DNA of 64,000 nt from Tigriopus japonicus (taxonomy: Eukaryota; Arthropoda; Copepoda; Harpacticoida; Harpacticidae), in assembly GCA_010645155.1 (NCBI GenBank), contig CM021318.1, positions 3,848,012 to 3,912,011 of the forward strand, in the 5' to 3' direction. The stretch's first letter is position 1, and each line of letters starts with the position of its first letter. The position numbers were made by a program, and so were the translations under genes. Below, piece after piece: positions 12,301 to 24,300 of the stretch. A model generated the notes under the pieces. It saw only the letters and a program-made list of their open reading frames with translations, searched no databases and was not told the origin of the DNA.

Positions 12301-15300
12301 TTCTCAAGAGTTCATGGAAGCATAACTACAAGTAGAACGACCAAACGGATTGGATCGTGTCCCGGACTTTCTTCACAATTATCACTTTTAATTCAAAAGA
12401 TGCTCCAATATGTTCATTTATGTTAATCTCCTAACGAGTAATTAAGATGCAAGTTTTCGCCACGGAAACTAAAAAAGACATTGAAAGAATAAATGGTGCT
12501 GTTTCAATAACATATTCGAGGAAATTTCAATACCAATAGAACTATGGATTACGCTTTTTGTATCCTTTAATTCTGATAGCTCCGAGGACATCCTGTTTTT
12601 TTTCGGGACCTCTCGAGACCCATTTTCTTATGACATACTAAATGTTTAGTGTATTTGAGCCACAAATGACAAATTGTTGTCTTCAATTTTGAAAACTAGG
12701 AAAGAACTAGGTCCACCATTTATGTTTTATTATTATCAATAATTGAAAATACTGTACCAATTAAATTCAGCTCGGCTTTGAAATATCTGTCACAGAAACC
12801 CTCCTTGTCCCCGTTTCGGCATAAAAAAAACGTATCAAATCTATCTTTGGTGTCGCAAAGCTATCCTCTACTTTGAAATTGCATGGGCAAATTGTGTGAG
12901 TACACAACAATTGCTATACTCATCGGTTTGTTTCAGGTTAAGTATACTTGAGGTCAGCTATGTAGTAAGACCAGAGTTGAGTATACTATAAAACAAATCG
13001 ATCTTATGTGCGTTAACATGCGACCCATAGTCCTAGGGCAGGAACCTCTCACCACAGGACGCGAACTTCAGCTGACGCGAAGCCCAATGAGGCCCTTTAA
13101 ACGGTGCGGCTCTGCAGTGAATTTGAACGAAATTGCCAAAAGACGATAGAAAAAGGTGTTGGATAGCAAACATCACTTCAGAACAAAGTTACAGCATGAA
13201 ATGGCGCTCCTTTTCCTGCCATTAATTTCTATACTGATGTTTTCTGTTCTCCGGAATTCGTCGAAACTGAGGTGCTTCAGATCAATGTCTCGCACAAAAC
13301 TGAGAATGGATCTCAATTAAACGCATGTATTACTTGAATATAATAATACCAGCTTCAGACAATGGGTTCAATTATACACGGATGAAGTTTCATGGAAATT
13401 GAGCGTGTGTTTGGAAAACTGTGGCCCTGTTCTTAACAATGAAACTTACACCCAAAGCATCCACAATCTTCCCCATAAAAACATATTTTCCAGTCATTAT
13501 TTTACCGTCTGAAATGCTTGAAGTCCATTAGATGCCAAATATCCACATTTTGACAAGCCAAACCGAGAGAAAGCACAAGATTGAACAAATTATTCATCAA
13601 CTTAAAGTTGAGTTGTTGATGATTCCCTCTGAATGATTATTCATGCAGAATGAAGTAAAGAACAGATCACCTTCATGGAGCACGGTGACAGAACAACTCG
13701 ACCCAGCGGACAACTCGACCCAACAGACAACTCGACCCAACGGACAAGTCGACCCAATGGACAACCCGACCCAGGACAACTCGACCCAGCGGACAACTCA
13801 ACCCAGCGGACAACTCGACCCAGCGGACAACTCGACCCAGCGGACAACTGGACCCAGCGGACAACTCGACCCAGCAGACAACTTAACCTAATGAACAACT
13901 CAACCCAGCAGAAATTCGACTTAGTGGACAGAACTAACCAATCAATTGAACTTCTAGTAATCAAAATTGCATGGCAGATCCCCATTTTTCAAAAAATCTA
14001 TAACAACAAACAGCTGTCTTCGCATCCTCTTCTGTAAGTATATCCATGCCTTGAACCCCAAGTTCATGGTTGGCACAGAATCAAAAAGCAATCTTTCTAT
14101 GCCTTATTGGTGTCACCCTAAGACTTGAAAATGTGTTGTTTGATTGTAAGCAAAATATATTCAAACGACTCATTTAGTGCCTTGCGTCTGATAATGATTG
14201 TTCATCTTTTGTTCCACGGCACACTTACCTTTGCAGAACGGTAAAATTATAATGTCTGTCTCTATGTATTAAGAACCCCAGCTGAAACCCAATTGTAAAA
14301 CTTTAACGGGTTGAAGTGATTCTAGATTTGGTATATTTTCTGCCATTTTTATGATAGATATTCTCTTCTAAAGTCAATTTTTTCCGGCTTCCAAAAACAT
14401 ATTTGTGACATGTTTTAAGGAAACTATTTTAAGGTATGATTTTTTTTCTTCTCGAAATTAGGCGTCAATTATTTACTAAGTTTGGTTTTGAACCTTATTT
14501 AGGTAAATAATGTTTAACCTGATAATAGTTACAAGTTAGATAAAAGTTAGAAAATGAAGGTGGGTACCTTAATGTGATTGAAATAAAAATCAACCGCACG
14601 AAGGGTTTGAATTCAAGTTGGGTGCCTGGTTATGGTTGAAATAAAAGATGAACCATGATGAGGACGAAAAATTGCCGAAAAAAAATGGTGGTATTAGAAT
14701 CCCCTTTTACTATCTACTGTGGTGTTCTAGCTGTCTCCTGGATGCATTCCATCCATTTATGCTAATGTTTTGACTGAGTCAGGCCAACCTATTCTGGTGC
14801 TCCCTCTCCCCACATGTTTACTCTTTATGTTTCTTTCAGGCTTTAGTGATTCTGTTGACCTTGGGCTTCTGTGGCACGGGCATTTATGGGACATACCTGA
14901 TCCGCCAAGAATTTGATCCAGTGTTGTTATTGCCGGCACAAAGCTACTTGCGCCAATGGTTAGCCGTTCAAGGGGAGCATTTCCCCTCAGCAGGTTGGGA
15001 TGCCAATATCTACACTGGACCACTGAATGACCTCGAGAACGACTTGGAACAAATGGATCAGCTCGCCAACGAACTCCAATCATTGGTCAAGGAAGGTCGT
15101 ATTCTCAGAGGTACGTAGACACACCAATGCTTTAGGAAGATATGTGTTGGTAATTGGAATGGCAGGTTCACTTGCAGAATGTTTATGAGTCGGCGGGAGT
15201 AGAGCCACTATAATAGAAGAGTACGGGCGTGAGAAAGTTTAGAAAAACGAAGTAGTTGGATGAAAATGTAAAACAAGCACAGAATTTTCAGAAGAAACCC

Positions 15301-18300
15301 TGACACACAAAGGGGGTCAGTGAGTGACGCTTTGCTGGTAAAAAGCTAGTATTTTGGGGGGATTGTAGAACCCAAGGTTGGAGGGTTGAGCCTTGGCCTT
15401 ACATTGCACAAATTTTATGGTTAGGCAATTTCAAGTCAAGTTTAAGAATGGTTCTACGTCTGTGGGTGTGAATAAAAGTCTAAATGAGCCCTTCAAGGAT
15501 CCGGGAGGAGAATCGAACCTGGGACCTCTCTCACTGTAACAGATTGACCTGACCCGTCTCCTCCCTTTTTATGTTTTGTTTGTTTGCGCTCTGTTACTCC
15601 TCTACAACCCTGCTTCCATATTAGGTGCTCTAAGTCCCCTAGGGAGGATTGACAAGGAGGAAAAGGCAAACTCATACGCGTACTCTTCTAATTTTAATGG
15701 CTCTAGGCCGGGTTTGGAAATCTTCTTTGGAGGAGCAAGAAATCAATCGAGCTCTGTTTCACGGCTTCTTTCCCTCAGGTGTGTTTCTCAAACCCATTCC
15801 GAAAGTGTTTCCTTCCGACCTCGGTTGCCTACAGTTTTTGTGCCATTCGCTCTCATTTGTTCCAAAATTCCCTCGGACCCTCTCTTTCTCTGTTCCTCGT
15901 TTGTCTGGGAACTGTGAACAGCGAGCTATTCTTTACAATAAAATTCCCTTTTGTACGTCTACAATTTCTCTCTGGGCCCCCTGATGTGATTCGTTTTTGA
16001 GTGCTTGGAAATGACGAGGAAGATCCTGCCGACGTGTTCCACGGCTAGTTGTTGGAAAAGCAATTTTGTCCGCTTCAATTCTTAATTTCTCTCCCTGATC
16101 CAAAGCACATCTTGGCCAACCTGATTTCATGTGAAGCATGTTTATGGAACCGTTTCTGTCAATTCCAAGCATCTGCGTTCTTCTTTAATGTGAAACGTGC
16201 AAGAAAATGAGGATGATCCAAATGGAACGAAAGGCTTTCAAAACGAATAAAGCCTCCAACAAAAAGAGGGCGTTTCAGAAGCACTTATTGACCTTCGTGC
16301 TCGTTCTGAAAGACTTTTTTTGTGTGTTCCACGATTCTTTTGAAAAGGCAAGCTCGTTTCCTTCTCCTTGAATAAGTTGATGAAACTTATGCTTGCGTTC
16401 CAAAAGGGAACTTGTATGTACTCTCTTTCTTTCTCCTAGCCAGATTTTTGTCATACTTTCCAGACATGATTTGCCTGGTTGTTTTACCCTCGAGAACAAT
16501 GCAGACTGTGACTGACTGATATTCGTGTCACATTTTGACTGCACGAGGGTCAGTAATGTTTGTCTGCAGATGGTTTCCTTCATGAGTGCATGTCGAATGC
16601 ATAAACCATATTCATTAATTTTCAACAAAGAGACTGACTGGGTGGGAACATTATGGACAGACAAACCATGGGAGTTCTCAAAGCCAGTTTTCTGTAATCT
16701 AGACAAGTCACAAAGGATGGGGGCTAGGGATAGGCGACACCGGGATTTTCGGCACCGACACCGGCCAAATTGTCAAAATCGACACTGACCGACCTCAACA
16801 CCGACACCGGTTGTGAAAATGTTTATGCAGTATTTATTCGTATTTTTGAAAAAATAACGAAACCTTTTAGGTGTCGACACAAAAGGCCGGTTTCGACATC
16901 GACACCGGTTTCTCGCCCACGCCTAATTCCATTATTTTCATGCTTGAGATTCATTTTCCCAAATGTTAGGGAAAACTAGAGGAATCTGAATAGTATTATC
17001 GTATACAAATGAAAAGTGAAGGTTAAGGCCGTTTTTATATTAGGGAACAATGTCTTTGAGCCTGTGCTTCGATGAAAAAAAAACAAATTTTAAGCTATGT
17101 GCAAAATGCACCTATATTTAAGGAACCAAGGAAAATGCCAACATACATGCGGGTTGTCTCCGAGAAAGTTTGTCCCAGAATCGGCCAAGATATTATCCGC
17201 TTTCCCATTCATTAGTATCTGTCCAAAACTTGCTCCATATTTTCGCAAGTTGTCTCTCGAAGAGTGACCATTCGTCCGTTTTCGGTTTGTTGAATGGCCT
17301 TGACATGGTAGGACATTCGAAGCGTCATCGAGGTTTGAGATGATAAGTTCATCCAGATGAAGAAAGAAAGTCCGTCCAGAAATCCCTCTTTTGCACCAGT
17401 AAGTCGCTTAAAGTGGATTCCGAGTCTCCAGATGGGATTAGTTTGGAAACACACACACGCTCTTTCTTTCTCTCTCTCTTTCACCCTTTCTCCCTTTCTC
17501 TTACACACCTGGGTCTTTCTTTTTCGAGGCCTTCACTTTCTCAAGTACTGGATTATGCTGTAATGCAAAGAAAGACTTCTAGAGATTCTGGACAAAGAGC
17601 CTTGTTACGAGAATCAACAATTGGACCAGAACTGTTACATGAAATGCTTCGGTTTGTTAAAGAGCCTCTGCCGAGCTTGGAAATTTGTTTTGGTCCCACG
17701 GAGATTTATTCCTGACTTGTTCCATTATGGAGTTCCCATATATTGAGTTTTTGTGATCTTTTTTCTCCATTTCAGACTTCAATTCTTGGTGGGTGCCGTT
17801 TAGAGATTACATTGAAAAGAAGAAAAATGTGACAGATTGGCGCACAATGGTTCGTGACGGAAAATTTGAGATGTTCCTCTCAGATTTCCTCTTTTCCAAA
17901 GTGGGATCCCGCTTCAAACCCAAGATCATTTTTGAAAAAGAGATCGTCTGTAATGAGCCCACGAGCAAAATTAAGGTAAATCTATGCTATCATCTTTTTC
18001 ACGTCATCCTTTTTCCGCCTAGTGTCTCCTCTCTCTGCATTAACATACTAATGGTGTTTAGTAATCTTGGCATCATCTGCTTTGGAAGCTCATAAAATAT
18101 GCTTATCCCTTTTAGCTCCAGTGTAGCTAGTCCATGTCATAAAGACAGAGGCCAATATTGCTCAGGATACTTAGACACATAGCTGTGCAGGTGTTCCATT
18201 ATTCTTCCAATGCCACCAGAATGACAATTGGCTTCAACTCCATGACCTGGTCTAAGGTCAAATTTGGGTGACACATGTGCACTTTCTTCTATAGAATCAG

Positions 18301-21300
18301 GTTATGATTAGCTTTACCCACTTCCTTTTGTTGAACTTCAAGTGTTCATTGACGCATTTCCACCCCAAAGCCTCTACACAACCCCATCAATCTTTGCAAC
18401 TTCTGTACTATAGTTGGCGTGGATGCCAATAATATCCCGAGTTTTGTTATGTGGAAGTGCATTCTCGTTTCAGGCCACCAAGTCCGATATCACCTTTGTC
18501 AAGTTTTCTGGACCCGAGGAACACGTTCCTGGACGTCGACTCATCGAAAACCTGATCCAAACCAAGAAGTTCTCTTCTAAAGCATTTTCTTTTTCGAAGG
18601 TATGTCAGTAATAGAAGTCAAGTGACAATGAGCGTTCTTTCTTGGAGGCTCTCTTTCGTTCTGGGGAAAGGTCTTCTAACTGGAACATCCAGGTCCCTTT
18701 TTTCTCTTAAAATTGAGGAGGAAATCAGGCGAGACGAAGAAAATGAGACGAAAGCCCCCTAAGGCAATCAATGGAAAGAGACTTTTTCTCCCCCCTCGTT
18801 TTCTGTCGCGTGTAGTTCACTTGGGTTTGAGGACTGAAAGAAAACCCCACAAGATTTACTTTTTGGGCAGTGCGTGTTTTGATCTCATTTTCAAACTGAC
18901 TGCCTTTTTTTTGCCCCAACTTCCTGGACACTGTCGTTTGGTTGAATAGGAAGGCCGTTATCAGACTTGGATCCATGACATCTGTGTGTGAGGGAGAGAC
19001 TGATATTCACACATAATGCATAAATGTTCAACGCCAGTATAAGTTACAGAAAAAAGTGACAGGCAGTGATCCTTATCAGATGGGTGAATATTCAATTTGG
19101 ACCGACATCCGTTTCCATGTCTACGTTCTCGTTCCTTAAGGGAACAAGAACTAGTTCCTTTTCTTCTTTTTTCCCTCGTTGGAACGTGAACCACATCCGC
19201 TGAGGGCGAGGAAGCAAGCCTCTTCCATATTCAACGATAGATGTATGTACGTACAGGGAAGAACAGAAAGGGAATGTAAGAGTAGTCAGTCCTCCTTCAT
19301 ATAATTTTGTTTGTCTACTTGATCCAGGTGGATTTATTATCAGACATTCCTGTCAGGATATGTTAAGAAATGACCCTTGGTTCCGCAGCTGGAACAATGA
19401 CCATCAATTATCCGTTTATTTATTGCCTTGGCCTTCATTGGCTTAGAAAGAAAGAGATCCTGCATAGAATTTGTGTGCTCTATATTTGTGGTTTATTGGT
19501 GGAATGCTTCATGCTAATTTAGCCATCGTTACTAGGTTTTGGGGAGTACTTCGCTTTAGTTCCGTAAATCACTCTCAAAACCTTGCAGTATTTCTGATGA
19601 GGATTGGTCCTAATCTTATCCACTTAGATGAACGCTATTTTTTCGCCAATTTACTGTATAAAAAATAACAAAAATAATTTTTCGAATATTTTCAGAACAT
19701 CACCTCAAATCTCGTTTTTAGCAAATCTGAAGTGCCGCGATGCTAGATCCTTCTTTTTGTGTTGTACTTCGTTTTGCTTCTTAATGCCCTCAACACTTCA
19801 CCTTCAATCAAAACACACTAACCTCAAAGCTCGTTAACCTTGTGTGTGTCTTTTGTTTATGTTTCAGGTTTATGCTGCGTGGGAAACGGATGAGGTAATC
19901 AGTTTCGAGTTGTGGCGGAATCTGGCCTTGGCCATGGTTTGTGTCTTCATAATCACATTGGTGCTCTTGGCCAATGTGAAGATCTGCCTCATGGTTCTCA
20001 GCTGTGTCTGCTTGACCTTGGTAAGCTAGACAGAAATCTTGCTTTTTAGGCCAATGTTAATGTTAGTGTATCCTAAAAATGCGTCTGCTCCATTGGTGTA
20101 AGAGAGAGATGCCAGTGAGCTTGTTCCATATTGCAATGCGACAAGTCTCCGTGAAAGCTCATTCTCGTTGTTACATTATTTGGTGCTCTGGACCATCCAG
20201 GGAATTCCTGTTGCGCCATGCCATGGACCAGAGTGTTCCAATACTTTGATCGTGGATGCTCATGGGACACATGAGGGGGGCGGATAGAAAGCATGGTGCA
20301 TTCAGATGATCTCAAATTCACAACCACCATACGTACCCTCGTGGAAGCCTTCCATTTCCCATGTAATACAATCACGGTAGCTGATACCCTCCGGTGTGTT
20401 GTCAGCACTTTTCCTACTTTGGATGCCAAGTTCCAATGACTTGAATAATTCACTCGCAAAACCTTGACAGGAGCTGTCATAATTTGGAACCTTTCCCCTC
20501 AGTGTCAACATTGTGTGGCATGTGTCAGGAACTCTGGAAGCTAGAGATACGCCAATGATAAAGTTTCCCAAGCTTATGTAGGTTTTCCTTCTCGTTTATA
20601 GAGAAAAAATTGTTCAGAACCTTCATCAAAATATGTAGTTTTTAAGGCTTTTAGACATTCTTTACACAATTGCTTATATCAATAGTAACAACATCATCAA
20701 GCGACTACAATATGAGGGGATAAACCCGAACCTTTCTTCGGTAAAAATACATTAGAATACGTTCTTTGACCATTTTCTCAAGTTGACGTAGACTTCAAAT
20801 AACTCTGAGAAGCACTTGTGTTACCATTGGTTTGATTGATGATAGTTTCCTGTACCAAGAGGTCCGTTTCTAGCTTAAGGTAAATTCCAACGCGTTTTGT
20901 TCCAGGTTGATATGGTTGGAATTCTCCATTTCTGGGGCTTGACCATCGACACGATATCCTGTATCAATATTGTTTTAGCCATCGGGCTCTGCGTTGATTA
21001 TTCTGCTCACATCGCTCACGCTTTCATTGTGGAAGAAGGTAAGAAGAAATCAACTTTGGGAAGGGGAAAACTAGACCGAGATATTCCCATTTGAATTTGA
21101 CCTTTATTGAGATTAAGTAGGTGAAATGTTTATCTGAAAAGTTTGCTATGGAGTCCTTTAAGCGCAACCAGCGAAGTAGAAATTTGATTCAACCTCTATG
21201 CAATGTGATAAAATATTTGTTTTGATGTGTCTGAACATTCTGAGACCTGCGAAAACGGGGCATAACTTTTGTGTCAGGATGCAATTTTTGAAGCTTTACG

Positions 21301-24300
21301 TATAAGTACTTCGACTTCTCAATAAGCTGTTGCTTGAAGAGCGGTTTATCAACAAAAAGTACGAACATAATATGTACAGTATGTTGGTTTCTTTACCGGA
21401 AGGAAACATCCTGTTTTTCCGACCTCGTATCCAAGTCAATTGTAATGTTTTTGACAATTTTTGTCCATCCTCGAGCTGCGAAGTATTCATGAAAGATGAG
21501 CGTGATGAAGATATATTTTAGCACGATTCATTCCCGAAAGTACAACGTTCCCCCTTCTTTTAGGGAACAGATAAGGAATACAGAGTCTGCCCGACATTGA
21601 AAGATTTATATCCGGTTAAAATTGTGAAACGAGGGAAAGTTGTTGCTGGTGAGCAAATCAACGGTGTTCAACGAAACATTCTCCTTATCTAAGCCTACCT
21701 AAAAGCGTTAGTTTCAGAGAAAGTTTCAATATTTCTCCTTGTGCCTGAAGTTTTTTCTCTCTCCCATTTTCACTTGACTGATCTTTGTAGATGGAACATC
21801 CCAAACTGAAGCATATGATGAAGGAAAGTGGAACGTTTTTTCTAGAGTGGAAACTCGAAATAGATCCCTTTGGGCAAGATTAAGCTTGTTCCAAAGGTAC
21901 TAGGTGGGAGCGAACAATAATTTCAGAATCCCGTCTGAAGTAAAAGCGGTGATAATGAGTTCCTCACGAATCTGAATTGCATCCCCAGTTTTGGCTCAAA
22001 GACGCTGAATCCCAAGCAACAAATCCCCGGGATGATTGGGCTTAATGTGTCTTGTTCAGGAACTGGAAGAAGCTCAAAGAAGATTAGACTACTAGAGTAG
22101 CAAAGAAGATGTTTCCAACGAGTGGGAGCTAGATTTTTCATTGGGACCGTAGCTTCAACTTGATATGCAAACCGTGTTCCACGATGATTTCTCAGGACTT
22201 GGGCTGGTGTTATTGCACCAGAAGTGGTTCCATTTTACTGCTCACGTGGTACATGATATTCTGGTGGTGTGTAAGGTAGGCGAGCAAGCAAAATTACCAT
22301 ATCCACTTCAGTGAGTGCACACTAGAGAGTTAAAACCGGGAAAACGGCCTTCAGTGGTCCAATTTGGAACACCGCTATGTCGCCTTCACGAAGGAGGTTA
22401 TTGGACGTATCCACGTGTTTACCGATAACCCAGCCCACAATTTTAGACAACAAACATGGAGATGTCAAGTCAAACAAACCATTAGTGAATTGCTTCTGAG
22501 TTCGCATCATTATGTGGCATTTAAGTTTTGGAAACCTTTCCATGTTCTCTAAGTGACGCCAAAGCGGGTTCGGAAAGCTCATCCCTCTGTCAGACTCTAA
22601 AGTTTCAAGCAATTCCACTTGATTTATTTTGAGTGCTCAATAATGGTTCCACTTCCCTTTTGTTCTTTCTCATGTTCCAGGGGATCGTCAAACCCGAGCC
22701 ATGAACAGCTTGGTGTCGATGGGACCAGCCATTCTTAATGGTGGGATCACCACCTTTTTAGCCTTGGTGCTCCTCGGATTCTCAGAATCCCACGCCTTTA
22801 TCACCTTCTTTAAGGTCTGAAGGCCAAATCAATTACACAGTTAGTATCAACTGACAACTAATGAACGTGATTCTAGGTGTTCCTACTGACCGTGGTTTTT
22901 GGTCTCTTCCATGGTCTCGTTTATTTGCCCGTGGTGTTGAGCATCATGGGACCTCTTACATCACATGACGATTCAGACACTGATTCCAATTCAGGCTCAA
23001 GCTCGGTGATGACCGATTCAACCAATGGCAACTTCAAAGATCACAAGTCCTTAAATACCAGTGGTTTGATCAATGATGGTTACGTTCATGACGAGGTATG
23101 TCTCACTAGATTACTTTCATATCACTCATCACACTTTTTTCCCCATTTGGAATCACTTTGCGGAACATGAGCTTTCAGTTCCAGTAGAAAAAGAATGGTT
23201 TCGTTTTCCATTATCTTTTTTGGCACCCGTTTTTTTGTGCACTTGTTTGTGGCCTTGCTACTCCCTCTCTCACACTCTCTTATGTTTTTTAGGTTAGCAA
23301 ATGCAGGTTGGAACATGGAACGATCCAAAATTTGGCATTGTTAAAACCTGACCTGCGTTTGCCTCACGAATTTAATGATCGAGTTTGCACCGTAGAAACA
23401 GTTTTTGTTCCAGATCAATGGATCCACATCATTCGAGTTTGATGTCTTTTCCCTTCTTTCTTTCTTCATGCGAGATTTCCATCTGTTTCATGACGAAATA
23501 TTGCGACAGTTGGTTGAATGGTCTTGGCATTACAAAGGTTATTTGTTGTTCCAATGTGTTTTTGGGGGGAACTTTTTGTGGAAGAAAACTTCAGATCATT
23601 TGTTTTGTTTGCTTGATCGAGTGAAAACTCGGTTGGAGGAACGATGGCCAATTTCTGTGTAAGAATGCCATGTTTGATACGTATGAATTTGAGTGGTTTT
23701 GCGTTTTATGCTGCTGCGGAAAGTTTTCGTTGGAAAAACTTCTGGTCTCCTTTCATCAGTTTAGCACGATTGAATTTGTTTCTTTTCATTCAATTTTTGG
23801 TTTCGGCTGTTGATTTGGGTTCTTAGAACCTTAAACTTTGGAACCCCGAGTTTTTGCGGTGAAGCAGTAAATCTTCTCCAAACTGCCACCCAAGAGAATT
23901 CAGATATTTATCCACGGATGCGTGACTATGCACAAAGCGCAAAGTTGCTCGCACAGTAAACTTAGATGTCTTCTCTGTCTTTTCTCCTCCTTGGTTCTTT
24001 CTTCATTAGATTTCCTTCAAAAAATGACAAATCTGATTTGATTTGAAATTGGATTATGAAAATTTCTTGCTTGCAAACATTTGAGTTAACTTTCGGTCTC
24101 GACACGTGGAGAGATTCCCTGAAGCCAAAGCAGCCTTCTCCTTCTTCTCATTTCTCCTGTTCTCCTGAGTTCATTCGGTTCCCAAGGTCTTTTTTCCTCC
24201 CACACTCACTCTCCAGACCAGAGGAACCAGGACATTGAGGATGGCATGCTCTTTTTGCCATTTCAGTTCCGTCTCTTTGGCGGCAACGACATGGACGGCC

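Larger units (their letters stand above)
8255..14691. mobile_element. Putative 6.4-kb TA-flanked element with long inverted arms
   Basis: The 144-bp arm 8255-8398 is a close reverse complement of 14548-14691. The outer ends are ccgccattt and aaatggtgg, and both are bordered by TA (8253-8254 and 14692-14693). Each arm holds two related copies of a 'tttatNtcaaccNNa...cacctt' motif about 60 bp apart. TA target duplication plus two direct repeats inside each inverted repeat resembles the IR/DR ends of Tc1/mariner elements. I see no DDE transposase. Two independent insertions of a short repeat in opposite orientation are the main alternative. Confidence 0.5.
7962..14839 (+). other. Patched-related intron 8, a nest of repeats
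   Basis: 6,878 bp, by far the longest intron of this gene. Almost all of it lies between the two inverted arms at 8255-8398 and 14548-14691. It contains a minus-strand coiled-coil gene, three palindromic or inverted-repeat elements and a minisatellite, each listed separately. Only about 290 bp at the 5' end and 150 bp at the 3' end look like original intron, so it was probably expanded by insertion. Confidence 0.7.
15111..17775 (+). other. Patched-related intron 9
   Basis: 2,665 bp. It contains a tRNA-SINE-like fragment near 15.5 kb, a cluster of GACACCGG motifs near 16.8 kb and a CA/CT-rich stretch at 17447-17505. No gene is recognised. Confidence 0.65.

Noticed and set aside
13597..14037. 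Several overlapping 60-120 codon frames
   Set aside because: Produced by the 17-bp minisatellite cycling through frames.
16275..16706. 143-codon minus-strand open frame in intron 9
   Set aside because: No recognisable domain, low-complexity or splice evidence. One or two frames of this size are expected by chance in 64 kb.
20073..20571. Minus-strand frames that at first recalled a serine protease
   Set aside because: No His/Asp/Ser catalytic motifs (such as GDSGGP) could be found in any frame.
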